A stretch of 64,000 nt of DNA from CADEFQ01 sp050185195 (GCA_050185195.1 JBFWZQ010000001.1:310001-374000), one strand, 5' to 3'; numbered from the stretch's first letter, positions 37,901 through 46,249 are shown. Numbers and translations: made by a program. The notes: a model not told the origin generated them from the sequence alone.

Positions 37901-38031
37901 TCGGCCTCTATTCGCCGATGGCGTGGGTGATCATCGGCGGGCTCATCACCTCGACGCTGCTCGCGCGACTCGTCACGCCCGTGATGTACAAGCTCGCGCC
38001 GCCGGCCGTGCCCGGTTCCGTCGCGGTGTAG
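34978..38031 (+). CDS. RND efflux transporter permease
   Basis: 1017 aa, 12 membrane helices with two large periplasmic loops, the AcrB/MexF-like HAE1 architecture. N-terminus FPIRRYQFTLVAFLCLVALGWFAFANVPREEDP. TM4 carries the proton-relay Asp pair in VALGLLVDDSIVVVENIARH. The TM10-11 region has EFGNFKSTLIVLTVVPLGVFGG and ALIGIEIKNSILLVDF. Proton-driven export of hydrophobic or amphiphilic compounds is expected; substrates cannot be read from sequence. Confidence 0.93.
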   Translation: MSPLEFPIRRYQFTLVAFLCLVALGWFAFANVPREEDPYFKIPGYFITAIYPGADPRDLERLVAKPIEDRLAELDDVKKIESTITDGVSFIAIEFQASVDPDRKYDEVTREVNALRPTLPPDLAQLEIRKLSPGLVNTVQLALVSDDAPWHELEDYARELKDALKPVAGIRTAESWAIPRRELRVQLDLKRMAELRISPAQVAQAIASENANIPAGTLDLGARGFSLETSGAYESPGQVRDTVVAAVGGRIVRIRDLAEVSWTTAPWSYVGRYNGRRAVFVTANQKEGFNILDVQQRIDAALDRFEEGLPKRITLERGFEQSKNVEHRLGRLYVDFGIAIALVMLTLVPLGWRAAGIVMVAIPLSLAFGIAVLYFIGYSLNQISIAGCVVALGLLVDDSIVVVENIARHLRMGLGRTAAALAGTRQIVVAILGCTATLIFAFLPLLMLPGTAGKFIRVLPTTVVATVVGSLIVALFIIPFLASRLLPRNAAEAGNPVLQRVMGAIHRYYRPALHYCLARPRATVLAAIGGSLVLSAALVPVIGSSLFPKADTPQFLVQVEAPAGASLGATDAALRFVEAKLRASPAVKSWFTNLGHGNPQIYYNHITRRDAANYGEIFVQLARYDTHETPRELDALRRELAGYPGARIYVKEFVNGPPISAPIAVRVVGRDLEVIERLAGDVQRLLERLPGTRDVQNPLEVARTNLRLVADAQKAGLLGVSMAEFDRAVRLSVAGLPVGTFKDPGGEQYDIVVRTAVGTRADLATLGEVRVPTLHGALLPLSQLATLQFEKAPVVIQRYDRERSVTVDADVRPGFNTAKLSAEVRQQLDRMDWPRGYHYKLGGEAESSQEAFGGIGIAIIVAIFGIFAILVLEFGNFKSTLIVLTVVPLGVFGGLLMLLATGNSISFTASIGFIALIGIEIKNSILLVDFTNQLRAEGVPLDEAIEKAGEIRFLPILLTTATAIGGLLPLAVQNIGLYSPMAWVIIGGLITSTLLARLVTPVMYKLAPPAVPGSVAV

Positions 38032-38042
38032 CATCACCGGCC

Positions 38043-39020
38043 ATGCGAACCGTATTCCTCGACTACGCGACCGTCAGCACCGGCGATCTCGACCTGGCCG
38101 GCCTCGAGCGGGCCTGCCCGTCGCTCACGCTCCACGATGCGACGCCCCATGCCGCGATCGCGGCGCGCATCGACGGCGCGGCTATCGTGCTGGCCAACAA
38201 GGCGCGGATCACGCGCGAGCTCATGGTCGGTGCGCCCACGCTGAAACTCGTGGCGCTCACCGCAACCGGCACCGACAACGTGGACCTCGAGGCCGCGCGC
38301 GAGCGTGGTGTCGCCGTCTGCAACATCCGCGACTACTGCACGCCGTCGGTCGTGCAGCACGTGCTCGGCGCGATCCTCGCGCTCACGCACCGCTACGCCG
38401 ACTACTCGCGCCTCGTGAAGGCGGGAAGCTGGGGCGAGCGCCCGCAGTTCACGATGCTCGATTTCCCCATCCGCGAACTCGCGGGTCGCACGCTCGGGGT
38501 GGTCGGCCACGGCACGCTCGGCCGGGCGGTCGCGGCGGTCTGCGAGCAGGCGCTCGGCATGCAGGTGCTCGTCGCGCAGCGGGCGGGCGGCGATGGTTCG
38601 CGGGAGGGCGACGACCGCGGCGCTCGCCGCCTGCCGCTCGCGGACCTGCTGCCGCAGGTGGACGTATTGACGCTGCATTGCCCGCTGACCCCGGCAACGC
38701 GGGGCCTGCTCGGCGCCGCGCAGTTCGCGGCGATGAAGCCGGACGCCGTCATCGTCAACACCGCGCGCGGCGCGCTGATCGACGTGCAGGCGCTGGCGGA
38801 CGCGCTGCGCGCCGGTCGCCTCGGTGGCGCCGCGATCGACGTATTGCCGCAGGAGCCGCCCGTCGAGGGCAGCCCGCTGCTCGCGCCGGACCTGCCGAAC
38901 CTGATCCTCACGCCGCACGTCGCCTGGGCGGCGCGCGAAGCGCGCCAGCGTGCGCTCGACGAGATGGCGGCCAACGTCGCCGCCTTCCTCGCGGGAGGGC
39001 GACGCCAGCGGGTGGTGTGA
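38043..39020 (+). CDS. D-2-hydroxyacid dehydrogenase (glycerate dehydrogenase-like)
   Basis: 325 aa. NAD-binding GVVGHGTLGRAVAAV, catalytic Arg in VNTARGALIDVQALADAL, Glu in VLPQEPPVEG and His in LTPHVAWAAREA form the D-isomer dehydrogenase active site. The sequence is closest to hydroxypyruvate/D-glycerate dehydrogenases. It starts 11 bp after the RND permease stop but has no obvious link to efflux; it is convergent with the NUDIX gene. Confidence 0.88.
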   Translation: MRTVFLDYATVSTGDLDLAGLERACPSLTLHDATPHAAIAARIDGAAIVLANKARITRELMVGAPTLKLVALTATGTDNVDLEAARERGVAVCNIRDYCTPSVVQHVLGAILALTHRYADYSRLVKAGSWGERPQFTMLDFPIRELAGRTLGVVGHGTLGRAVAAVCEQALGMQVLVAQRAGGDGSREGDDRGARRLPLADLLPQVDVLTLHCPLTPATRGLLGAAQFAAMKPDAVIVNTARGALIDVQALADALRAGRLGGAAIDVLPQEPPVEGSPLLAPDLPNLILTPHVAWAAREARQRALDEMAANVAAFLAGGRRQRVV

Positions 39021-39033
39021 GCGGGCGCGTGCG

Positions 39034-39468
39034 TCAGCCGTGCTGCGCGATACCGAGCAGCACGCCGCGCGCCCAGTCCACGACCGGCGCCACGCGCGGC
39101 GACACGAGCGACTGCGCCTCGTCGTAGGTCACCCAGCGCCATTCGTGGTGCTCCGGTGCGCCGAGGTCGGCGTTGACCGGCAGCGTGACGCGTGCGGTAC
39201 GGGTCTGCGCGACGTAGTAGCGCGCCACCTTGTTGCGCGTATAGGGGCCGGTGTCGCGATAGATGTCGCCCCAGGTGAACTCCAGGTCGTCGATCGTCGA
39301 TTCTTCGCGCACCTCGCGGCGCGCGGCGGCGTGCGGCTCCTCGCCCGCCTCGACCATGCCCTTTGGGAAGTCCCAGCTGCGATAGGCCCGCAACAGCAGG
39401 TATAGCCAGCCGTCGGCCTCACGGCGAACGACGACGACCCCGGCCGACAGCTTCGGCGGGCGTTTTAT
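39034..39468 (-). CDS. NUDIX hydrolase, diadenosine tetraphosphatase type
   Basis: About 144 aa. The NUDIX box GMVEAGEEPHAAARREVREESTI is intact except that the late Gly is Thr. Flanking RSWDFPKG and WRWVTYDEAQSLV match bis(5'-nucleosyl)-tetraphosphatases. The start is uncertain: no ATG, GTG or TTG fits near the conserved KRPPKLSAGVVVVRR. The only close codons are ATA (39468, overlapping the catalase stop as ATAA) or CTG (39450). It may be initiated by coupling to catalase. Removal of Ap4A under oxidative stress would fit the operon. Confidence 0.72.
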   Translation of the reverse strand: MKRPPKLSAGVVVVRREADGWLYLLLRAYRSWDFPKGMVEAGEEPHAAARREVREESTIDDLEFTWGDIYRDTGPYTRNKVARYYVAQTRTARVTLPVNADLGAPEHHEWRWVTYDEAQSLVSPRVAPVVDWARGVLLGIAQHG

Positions 39469-40922
39469 GCCGGTACCTCGCCGATCGGAATGCCGAGCGC
39501 ATCCGCGACACCCTTGCCGTAGGCCGGGTCGGCCTGCAGGCAGTGGCCGATGTGCCGCAACTGGATGTCGCGTGGCGCATCGCCGATCGAACGCGCGGTA
39601 TTGGCGAAGAGCGCCTGCTTCTGCGACGCGCCCATCAAGCGGAAGAGGGCACCGGGCTGGGAGTAGTAATCGGTGTCCACCCGATGATTCCAGCTGGCCG
39701 CGGCGCCCTCGAGCGCGAGCGGTGGCTCGGCGTACTCGGGCTGCTCCTGCCATTCGCCGTAGCTGTTCGGCTCGTAGCCGAGGGTCGCGCCGAAATTGCC
39801 GTCGACCCGCATCGCACCGTCACGGTGATAGCTGTGCACCGGGCAGCGCGCGGCGTTGACCGGGATGAGGTGATGGTTCACGCCGAGACGATAGCGCTGG
39901 GCATCACCGTAGGCAAACAACCGGCCCTGCAGCATCCTGTCCGGTGAAAAGCCGATGCCCGGGACGACATTCGCCGGGTTGAATGCCGACTGCTCGACTT
40001 CCGCGAAGAAATTCTCCGGGTTGCGGTTGAGTTCCATCACGCCGACGTCGATCAGCGGGTAGTCCTTGTGCGGCCACACCTTGGTCAGGTCGAACGGGTT
40101 GTAGGCAAGCTTCGCCACGTCCTTTTCGGGCATCACCTGCACACTGAGCGTCCACCTGGGGAAAGCGCCCTTCTCGATGCTGTCGTACAGGTCGCGCTGG
40201 TGCGTCTCGCGGTCCTTGCCGATGAGCGCCTCCGCCTCCGCGTCCGACAGGTTGCGAATCCCCTGCTGCGTGCGGAAATGGAACTTGACCCAGTGGCGCT
40301 CGTTCCTCGCGTTGATGAAGCTGAATGTGTGGCTGCCGAAGCCGTGCATGTGGCGATAACTCGCGGGTATCCCGCGGTCGCTCATCACGATGGTGACCTG
40401 GTGCAGCGCCTCGGGCAGCGAGGTCCAGAAATCCCAGTTGTTGCGCGCGCTGCGCAGGTTGGTGCGCGGATCGCGCTTGACCGCATGGTTGAGGTCGGGA
40501 AACTTGAGCGGATCGCGCATGAAGAAGACCGGCGTGTTGTTGCCGACGAGGTCCCAGTTGCCTTCTTCGGTGTAGAACTTGACGGCGAATCCGCGGATGT
40601 CGCGCTCGGCATCCGCCGCGCCGCGCTCGCCCGCCACCGTGGTGAAGCGCGCGAACAGCTCGGTGCGCTTGCCCACCTGCGAGAAGATCTTCGCGCGCGA
40701 ATAGCGCGTGATGTCGCCGGTGACGGTGAACACGCCGTACGCGCCCGAGCCCTTCGCGTGCATGCGCCGCTCGGGGATCACCTCACGGTCGAAATGCGCG
40801 AGCTTCTCGAGGTACCAGACATCCTGCAACAGCTGCGGGCCGCGCGGGCCCGCCGTCTGCACGTTCTGGTTGTCGGCGACCGGCCGGCCGACGGCGGTCG
40901 TGAGCTTCCTGCGATTTGCCAT
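39465..40922 (-). CDS. Catalase, small-subunit (clade 3) type
   Basis: 485 aa, the usual length of small-subunit heme catalases. Catalytic His in IPERRMHAKGSGAYG, Asn in VGNNTPVFFMRD, and heme-ligand Tyr in GRLFAYGDAQRYRLG are present, with FKFPDLNH-like FPDLNHAVKRDP. Start at 40922 gives MANRRKLTTAVGRPVADNQN. It degrades H2O2 in the cytoplasm and follows ahpD by 16 bp, so it belongs to the OxyR-controlled ahpC-ahpD-kat-nudix unit. Confidence 0.95.
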   Translation of the reverse strand: MANRRKLTTAVGRPVADNQNVQTAGPRGPQLLQDVWYLEKLAHFDREVIPERRMHAKGSGAYGVFTVTGDITRYSRAKIFSQVGKRTELFARFTTVAGERGAADAERDIRGFAVKFYTEEGNWDLVGNNTPVFFMRDPLKFPDLNHAVKRDPRTNLRSARNNWDFWTSLPEALHQVTIVMSDRGIPASYRHMHGFGSHTFSFINARNERHWVKFHFRTQQGIRNLSDAEAEALIGKDRETHQRDLYDSIEKGAFPRWTLSVQVMPEKDVAKLAYNPFDLTKVWPHKDYPLIDVGVMELNRNPENFFAEVEQSAFNPANVVPGIGFSPDRMLQGRLFAYGDAQRYRLGVNHHLIPVNAARCPVHSYHRDGAMRVDGNFGATLGYEPNSYGEWQEQPEYAEPPLALEGAAASWNHRVDTDYYSQPGALFRLMGASQKQALFANTARSIGDAPRDIQLRHIGHCLQADPAYGKGVADALGIPIGEVPA

Positions 40923-40938
40923 GGCTGCAATACTCCCG

Positions 40939-41469
40939 TCAGTGGCTTGATTCGAGCACACCCGCCACGGCATGCACCACCGCGGCGATGCGCACTGCGC
41001 TCTGGATCGCTTCGCGCGTGATGCCGTGGCCGCGCAGCTTCCTCTCGTGGGACATGATACAACCACCGCAGCCGTTCACGGCCGAAACGGCGAGCGAGAG
41101 CAGTTCGAAATCGAGCTTGTCGATGCCCGGGTTGCCGATCACGTTCATGCGCAGGCGCGCCGGCATCGACTGGTACTCCGCGTCCTCGACGAGATGCAGG
41201 AAGCGATAGTAGATGTTGTTCATGCCCATGATGGCGGCGGCGGCGCGCGCACCGGTCACGTCGGCGTCGCCAAGGTGCTCGCGGGCAAGCGCCTCGATGT
41301 CGCGCGCGAAGTCCGTGTTGCGCGCGGCGATCGCAGTGGCCAGCGCCACCGACCACAGCTGCTTGTCGCTGAGCCCCGGCGAACCCTGCGTCGTGAGGAC
41401 CGAGCCGAGGTTCAGCTTCAGGTCGCGGGCGTAGTCGGGCAGTGTGTCGCGAATGGCGTCGAGACTCAT
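40939..41469 (-). CDS. ahpD: Alkyl hydroperoxidase AhpD
   Basis: 176 aa from the ATG at 41469. The catalytic CxxC is in VNGCGGCIMSHERKLRGHG, with the supporting Glu/His of the AhpD proton relay. AhpD reduces AhpC using lipoamide-type electron donors, replacing AhpF. No AhpF is present here. It lies 96 bp downstream of ahpC. Confidence 0.94.
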   Translation of the reverse strand: MSLDAIRDTLPDYARDLKLNLGSVLTTQGSPGLSDKQLWSVALATAIAARNTDFARDIEALAREHLGDADVTGARAAAAIMGMNNIYYRFLHLVEDAEYQSMPARLRMNVIGNPGIDKLDFELLSLAVSAVNGCGGCIMSHERKLRGHGITREAIQSAVRIAAVVHAVAGVLESSH

Positions 41470-41565
41470 GATGGGCTCCTTCGTTTCGTTGATCCGTCGT
41501 GCGGGAGGTCGGGCGGACGCAGTGGGCCGCGGGGGGAGTTGGCCCACCGCGTCCGCCGTCGCTCG

Positions 41566-42105
41566 TCAGGCAGCCTTCAGGGTCTCGTCACCCTTCTTCC
41601 AGTTGCAGGGGCACAGCTCGTCCGTCTGCAGCGCGTCGAGTACGCGCAGCACTTCGTCGGGGCTGCGGCCCACGTCGAGGTCCGTCACGTAGACGAAGCG
41701 GATCACGCCCTCGGGGTCGACGATGTAGGTCGCGCGCTGCGACACGCCCGCCGCCGGATCGAGGATGCCGAGCGCCGCCGACAATTCGCGCTTGATGTCC
41801 GCGAGCATCGGGAACGGCAGCTGCGAGAGCTCTTCCTTGTCCTTGCGCCAGGCGAGGTGCACGAACTCGCTGTCGACGGAAGCGCCGAGCAGCTGCGCGT
41901 CGCGCGCCTTGAATTCCTTGTCGAGCTTGCCGAACGCGGCAATCTCGGTCGGGCACACGAAGGTGAAGTCCTTCGGCCAGAAGAACACGACCTGCCACTT
42001 GCCCTTGAAGCTGTCGTTCGTGAACGGCTTGAACGCGTTCGCGATGTCGTTCGAGACGACGCCCGTCAACGCGTACTGCGGAAATTTCTGCCCGATACCC
42101 AACAT
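41566..42105 (-). CDS. ahpC: Peroxiredoxin AhpC
   Basis: 179 aa from the ATG at 42105. 2-Cys peroxiredoxin: peroxidatic Cys in DFTFVCPTEIAAF and resolving Cys in ELCPCNWKKGDETL. The form is the AhpD-dependent one (mycobacterial-like) rather than the AhpF-dependent type. It is divergent from oxyR across a 100-bp gap that holds an OxyR-type site. Reduces H2O2 and organic hydroperoxides. Confidence 0.95.
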   Translation of the reverse strand: MLGIGQKFPQYALTGVVSNDIANAFKPFTNDSFKGKWQVVFFWPKDFTFVCPTEIAAFGKLDKEFKARDAQLLGASVDSEFVHLAWRKDKEELSQLPFPMLADIKRELSAALGILDPAAGVSQRATYIVDPEGVIRFVYVTDLDVGRSPDEVLRVLDALQTDELCPCNWKKGDETLKAA

Positions 42106-42170
42106 GTTGCTGTCTCCAGTTGCATCCAATGAACGGCGACGATTCTGGGCGATCCGGGACCTGCAATCCA

Positions 42171-42207
42171 ATGAATTGATCTTATCTTTCTGATAGATTG
42201 CGTCTAT
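42171..42207. promoter_or_regulatory. OxyR-type binding site
   Basis: ATAG-N7-CTAT is perfect at 42193-42207. The two upstream quarter-sites at the expected 11-bp steps are weaker: TTAT at 42182-42185 (3 of 4) and ATGA at 42171-42174 (2 of 4). The last CTAT overlaps the oxyR ATG, which suits strong autorepression, while ahpC on the other strand starts 66 bp away. Confidence 0.75.
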
Positions 42208-43105
42208 GTCTGACCTGAAACTCCGGGACCTGCGCTACCTCGTCGCCGTGGCCGATACCCGCCATTTCGGCCGCGCGGCCACCGCCTGCCACGTGAGCCA
42301 GCCGACACTCTCGGCGCAGCTCAAGAAGCTCGAGGCCTATCTCGGCGTGCAGCTGATCGAGCGCGGCACCCGGCGTGCCTCGCTGACGGGCGCCGGGCAG
42401 CGCGTCGTCGCGCGCGCCCGCGCCATGCTCGAGGCGGGCGACGACATCGTCGAGATCGCGCGGTCCTTCGGCGACCCGCTCGCGGGACGGCTGCGGCTCG
42501 CGCTGCTGCCGACGATCGGGCCATATCTCCTGCCGCGGATCACGCCGCGGCTGCGCAAGGCGTTGCCGCGGCTCGAACTGCTGCTCTACGAATACCAGAC
42601 CGCCCCGATGCTCGAGCGGCTGCGCGCGGGCGAGATCGATGCCGGCATCCTCGCGCTGCCCGTCGACCTCGACGGGCTCGAGGCACTGCCGCTCTACGAC
42701 GAACCCTTCGTCCTCGTCGCGCCGGCCGATCACCGGCTTGCAAAGGGCGGCCCCGTGCGCACCGCCGATCTCGCCGGCGAGGCCGTGCTGCTGCTCGAAG
42801 ACGGCCATTGCCTGCGCGACCAGGCGCTCGACATCTGCAGCCGCGCCGGGCTGCACGAGAAGCAGGACTTTCGCGCGACGAGCCTCGAGACGCTGCGGCA
42901 GATGGTCGCCTCGGGCGCGGGCGTCACGCTGTTGCCGGAACTCGCGACGCGCGGTGCCTACGGCGCGGCACGTGGCGTCGCCGTGCGCGCCTTCGCGAAG
43001 CCGGCGCCGGTGCGGCGCATCGGCGTCATCTGGCGCAGGACGAGCGCGCGGCGCGAGGCGATCGAGGCAGTGGCCCGCGTCATCGCGGCGCACGCGCGCG
43101 GCTGA
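42206..43105 (+). CDS. oxyR: Hydrogen peroxide-inducible activator OxyR (LysR family)
   Basis: 299 aa. N-terminal LysR winged HTH (LRDLRYLVAVADTRHFGRAATACHVSQPTLSAQLKKLEAYLGVQLIER). The redox-active cysteines are in LLEDGHCLRDQALDIC, matching OxyR Cys199 and Cys208. Disulfide formation by peroxide would switch it on. Targets visible here are ahpC-ahpD-kat-nudix on the opposite strand. Confidence 0.95.
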   Translation: MSDLKLRDLRYLVAVADTRHFGRAATACHVSQPTLSAQLKKLEAYLGVQLIERGTRRASLTGAGQRVVARARAMLEAGDDIVEIARSFGDPLAGRLRLALLPTIGPYLLPRITPRLRKALPRLELLLYEYQTAPMLERLRAGEIDAGILALPVDLDGLEALPLYDEPFVLVAPADHRLAKGGPVRTADLAGEAVLLLEDGHCLRDQALDICSRAGLHEKQDFRATSLETLRQMVASGAGVTLLPELATRGAYGAARGVAVRAFAKPAPVRRIGVIWRRTSARREAIEAVARVIAAHARG

Positions 43106-43128
43106 TCGCATCCGCGCGGGTGGCCAGG

Positions 43129-46100
43129 ATGACGCCCACGCATTTTGCCAACGGGAGCATGAGGCATAATCGCGACGTGATCGACGCCCCGCACCCCGCC
43201 GCGACGCACGTCACGCCCTACGACCGGCTCGAAGCGAGTGACGACGTCGTGGAGCGCCTGCTTGCGAGCGGTGCGCATCGCGATGCGCTCGTCGACTATT
43301 TCGGCGCGGCCGCCTACGCCGAACTCGTGGTGCTCGCGCGGCGCGCCGCGCGCATGCGCGCACCCGGTGGGCCGCGGGTCTACATCCTCCCCGGCATCAT
43401 GGGCTCGCAGCTCGGCCGCCCACGTGGCGCCGGCCTGCCGCACGACATCCTGTGGCTCGACCCGATCGACATCGCGATCGGCCGGCTGCGCGAGATCGTG
43501 CTGCGGCCCCATTCGCCGGTACGCGCGATGGGAGTCATCCTCTTTCACTTCCTCAAGCTGAAGCTGCGCCTCGCGATCGCCGGCTTCTCGCCGCGCCTCT
43601 TCGCGTACGACTGGCGGCGCAGTGTCGTCGATATCGGTCGCGCGCTCGCGGCGGAAATCGCGCACGATGCGTCGCCGCGCGTGCGCATCGTCGCGCACAG
43701 CATGGGCGGGCTCGTGGCGCGCGCCGCGCTCGCGCTGCCCGGCCACGAGCGCATCGCGCAGCTCGTCATGCTCGGCACGCCGAACTCGGGCTCGTTCGCC
43801 CCGGTCCAGGCCCTGCGTGGCACCTATGCGGTGGTGCGCAAGCTCGCGGCGCTCGACCAGCTGCACGGCGCCGAGACGCTCGCGAGCGAGGTCTATTCGA
43901 CCTTCCCCGGCCTCTACGAATTGCTTCCGGCCGAAGGCACGACCGCGCTCGACCTGTTCGATCCGTCCACGTGGCCGACGACCGGGCCGCACCCCGACCC
44001 CACGCTGCTCGCCGCTGCGCGCAGCAGCCTGCGCGGCCTCGCGCCGGGCGACGCGCGCATGACGCTGATTGCCGGCCACGCACGCCCCACCGTGACGGGC
44101 CTGCAGCGCACTGGCGCCGACTTCGAGTATCTCGTGACGCGCAACGGCGATGGCACGGTGCCGCTCGCGCTCGCGGAGTTGCCCGGCGTGCGCACCTATT
44201 ACGTGCGCGAGGGGCACAGCGAACTCACGACCAACGGTACCGTCGCTTCGGCCGTGATCGACCTGCTGCGCACGGGCCGCACGCAGCGGCTCTCGACCTC
44301 GCGCCCCGCTCCCACCCGGGCCGCGGCGCGCATCGCGGACTCGGCGCTGCGTCGCAGTCATCGGCACAAAGTGGACTGGCACGCCCTCTCGACCGACGAG
44401 CGCCGCGTGTACCTCGGCACGCTGAACGATCCGCCGCCGCTGCGACTGCGGGCGCCGCCGCGTGCATCACGCTCCGCGGCGGCGAGGCGGGCCACGCGGC
44501 GCGCGGCCGCCCGCCACGCCCTCGAAATCGCGATCGTGCGTGGCGAAATCCAGGATGCGGACGCCGAGGCGCTGGCGGTCGGCGTGTTCCACGGGGTGCG
44601 GCCCGCGGGAGCGGTGGCTGCGATCGACGCGCGCCTCGAGGGTGCGATCACGGAGTTCTCGACGCGGCGCATGCTGCCCGGCGAAGCGGGCCAGGTCACG
44701 GCGCTGCCGTCAGCGGGCCGGCTGCCGCACGCGGGCCACGTCGTCATCGCCGGACTCGGCCGCTTTGCCGATCTCGATGGCGCCGCGATCGAACTCGCGG
44801 CGGACAGCGTCGCGCGCTACTGCGAACACAGCGGCATCCGCTCGGTCGCCACGGTGCCCTGGGGCGCCGGCGCCGGGCTGCCGGCGACCCTGTCCTTCGC
44901 CGCGCAGTTGCGCGGTTTCCTGCGCCAACGCGCGAACCGCACGCGGCGGCTCGTGCGCCTCGTGTTCGTGATCCGCGACTCGACGGAGCATCGTGCGATC
45001 ACCCGCCTCGCCGCAGCGCTCGTGCGTGAAATGGATCCCGACGGGGCGCTGCTGTCGATCCGCGCCGATACGGCGTCATCGCGTGCCGCGCGCCCTGGCG
45101 CACGGCCCTCCAGGGTGGCGCGCTCGTACGTCGTGCCCCGGCTGGCCCACCTGCTCGTCGAGCGCACGGCAAGTAGCGCCGATGCGGAAACCTGGCGCGC
45201 GGCGGTGCTCACCGCCGGCGAGCACGCCGCCGTGATCGCCGAGAGCACGCGCTTCCCGACTGACGAGCTCGCGGCCCTGCTCGCGCAGCTCGACGGCGAG
45301 CGCTTCACGGCCGCGCGCGTCACCGGCATCGGCGCGCGCCTCGCCAGGCTCGTGCTGCATCCGAACGTGCGTGCCGCGCTGTCGCTGGCAACCGCAGTGC
45401 CGCTCATCGTCGTGAACGACGACGCGGCCAGCCGGCTGCCGTGGGAAATGCTCACGATCGACGGCTGGTCGCCCGCGATCCAGGCCGGCCTCTCGCGCCG
45501 CTTCGCTGCCTCCAACCTCGCGGTCGCGCGATTCAGTGAGCGGCGCCGCAGCGACACCCTGCTGACGGTGCTGCTCGTCGTGAATCCGACCGAAGACCTG
45601 CCGGGGGCTGCGCGCGAGGGCAAACGCGTGCGGGATCTGTTCCGCGGCATGCCGAACGCCCGGCTCACGCTCGTCGAAGGGCGGCTCGCCACGCGCGCCC
45701 GCGTACTCGCCGAGTTCGAATCCGGCGACTACGACGTCGTGCACTACGCGGGCCACGCTGCGTTCGATCCCGCATCACCGCAGGCGAGCGGGCTCGTCGT
45801 GAGCGACGGCGTCATCACCGGCGCCGACCTTGGCGCCCTCACGCAGTTGCCCGCACTCGTCTTCTTCAACGCCTGCGAATCCGGCCGCGTGCGCGGGGCA
45901 CGGCGCGGCTCGCGCAGCGCGATGCGCACGCGCGCTTCGCGTGCGGCCGCGCTCGCTGCCGGCGCAAGCGTGGCCGAGGCGTGGTTGCGCGCGGGCATCG
46001 CGAACTTCATTGGAACCTACTGGCCCGTGGGCGACGCGGCAGCCGAGACCTGCGCGGCGAAATTCTATGCCGCGCTCATCGAGGGCGAGCCGATCGGCGC

Positions 46101-46212
46101 GGCGTTGCTCGAGGCGCGGCATGCCGTGCGTGCGCAGCAGTCGCCCGACTGGGCCGACTACCTTCACTACGGCGATCCGCTCTTCGGGTTGAAGGCGGAC
46201 GCCTCCGCTTGA
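43129..46212 (+). CDS. Three-part fusion: LCAT/PGAP1-like hydrolase, M17-N-like domain, CHAT protease
   Basis: 1027 aa from the ATG at 43129. Residues ~80-385 form an alpha/beta hydrolase with oxyanion segment LPGIMGSQ, nucleophile Ser191 in VAHSMGGL, Asp341 in RNGDGTVPL and His363 in EGHSELTTNG, a complete triad of the lecithin:cholesterol acyltransferase/PGAP1 type. Residues ~465-600 resemble the N-terminal macro-like domain of M17 leucyl aminopeptidases (IAIVRGEIQDADAEALAVG, HVVIAGLGRF), without the peptidase domain. Residues ~755-1020 are a CHAT caspase-like protease with His876 (VVHYAGHAAF) and Cys916 (FFNACESGR). No signal peptide is seen. Start is uncertain: ATG 43159 or GTG 43177 are alternatives, and a -10-like CATAAT (43165-43170) lies just before the GTG. 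An effector-type role in defence or cell death is inferred only. Confidence 0.82.
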   Translation: MTPTHFANGSMRHNRDVIDAPHPAATHVTPYDRLEASDDVVERLLASGAHRDALVDYFGAAAYAELVVLARRAARMRAPGGPRVYILPGIMGSQLGRPRGAGLPHDILWLDPIDIAIGRLREIVLRPHSPVRAMGVILFHFLKLKLRLAIAGFSPRLFAYDWRRSVVDIGRALAAEIAHDASPRVRIVAHSMGGLVARAALALPGHERIAQLVMLGTPNSGSFAPVQALRGTYAVVRKLAALDQLHGAETLASEVYSTFPGLYELLPAEGTTALDLFDPSTWPTTGPHPDPTLLAAARSSLRGLAPGDARMTLIAGHARPTVTGLQRTGADFEYLVTRNGDGTVPLALAELPGVRTYYVREGHSELTTNGTVASAVIDLLRTGRTQRLSTSRPAPTRAAARIADSALRRSHRHKVDWHALSTDERRVYLGTLNDPPPLRLRAPPRASRSAAARRATRRAAARHALEIAIVRGEIQDADAEALAVGVFHGVRPAGAVAAIDARLEGAITEFSTRRMLPGEAGQVTALPSAGRLPHAGHVVIAGLGRFADLDGAAIELAADSVARYCEHSGIRSVATVPWGAGAGLPATLSFAAQLRGFLRQRANRTRRLVRLVFVIRDSTEHRAITRLAAALVREMDPDGALLSIRADTASSRAARPGARPSRVARSYVVPRLAHLLVERTASSADAETWRAAVLTAGEHAAVIAESTRFPTDELAALLAQLDGERFTAARVTGIGARLARLVLHPNVRAALSLATAVPLIVVNDDAASRLPWEMLTIDGWSPAIQAGLSRRFAASNLAVARFSERRRSDTLLTVLLVVNPTEDLPGAAREGKRVRDLFRGMPNARLTLVEGRLATRARVLAEFESGDYDVVHYAGHAAFDPASPQASGLVVSDGVITGADLGALTQLPALVFFNACESGRVRGARRGSRSAMRTRASRAAALAAGASVAEAWLRAGIANFIGTYWPVGDAAAETCAAKFYAALIEGEPIGAALLEARHAVRAQQSPDWADYLHYGDPLFGLKADASA

Positions 46213-46238
46213 CACGTGCCTGCTTACGGGCGCATACC
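46209..46238 (+). promoter_or_regulatory. Promoter of the DUF3617 gene, overlapping the CHAT-gene stop
   Basis: TTGACA (46209-46214) contains the TGA stop of the upstream gene. An 18-bp spacer leads to CATACC (46233-46238). Transcription would start near 46245, just before a palindrome. Confidence 0.6.
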
Positions 46239-46249
46239 ACGCCCGCCCC

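Noticed and set aside
35034..38042. Upstream extension of the 2-hydroxyacid dehydrogenase frame through the RND gene
   Set aside because: The extension is an out-of-frame shadow of the RND permease; the real start is the ATG at 38043.
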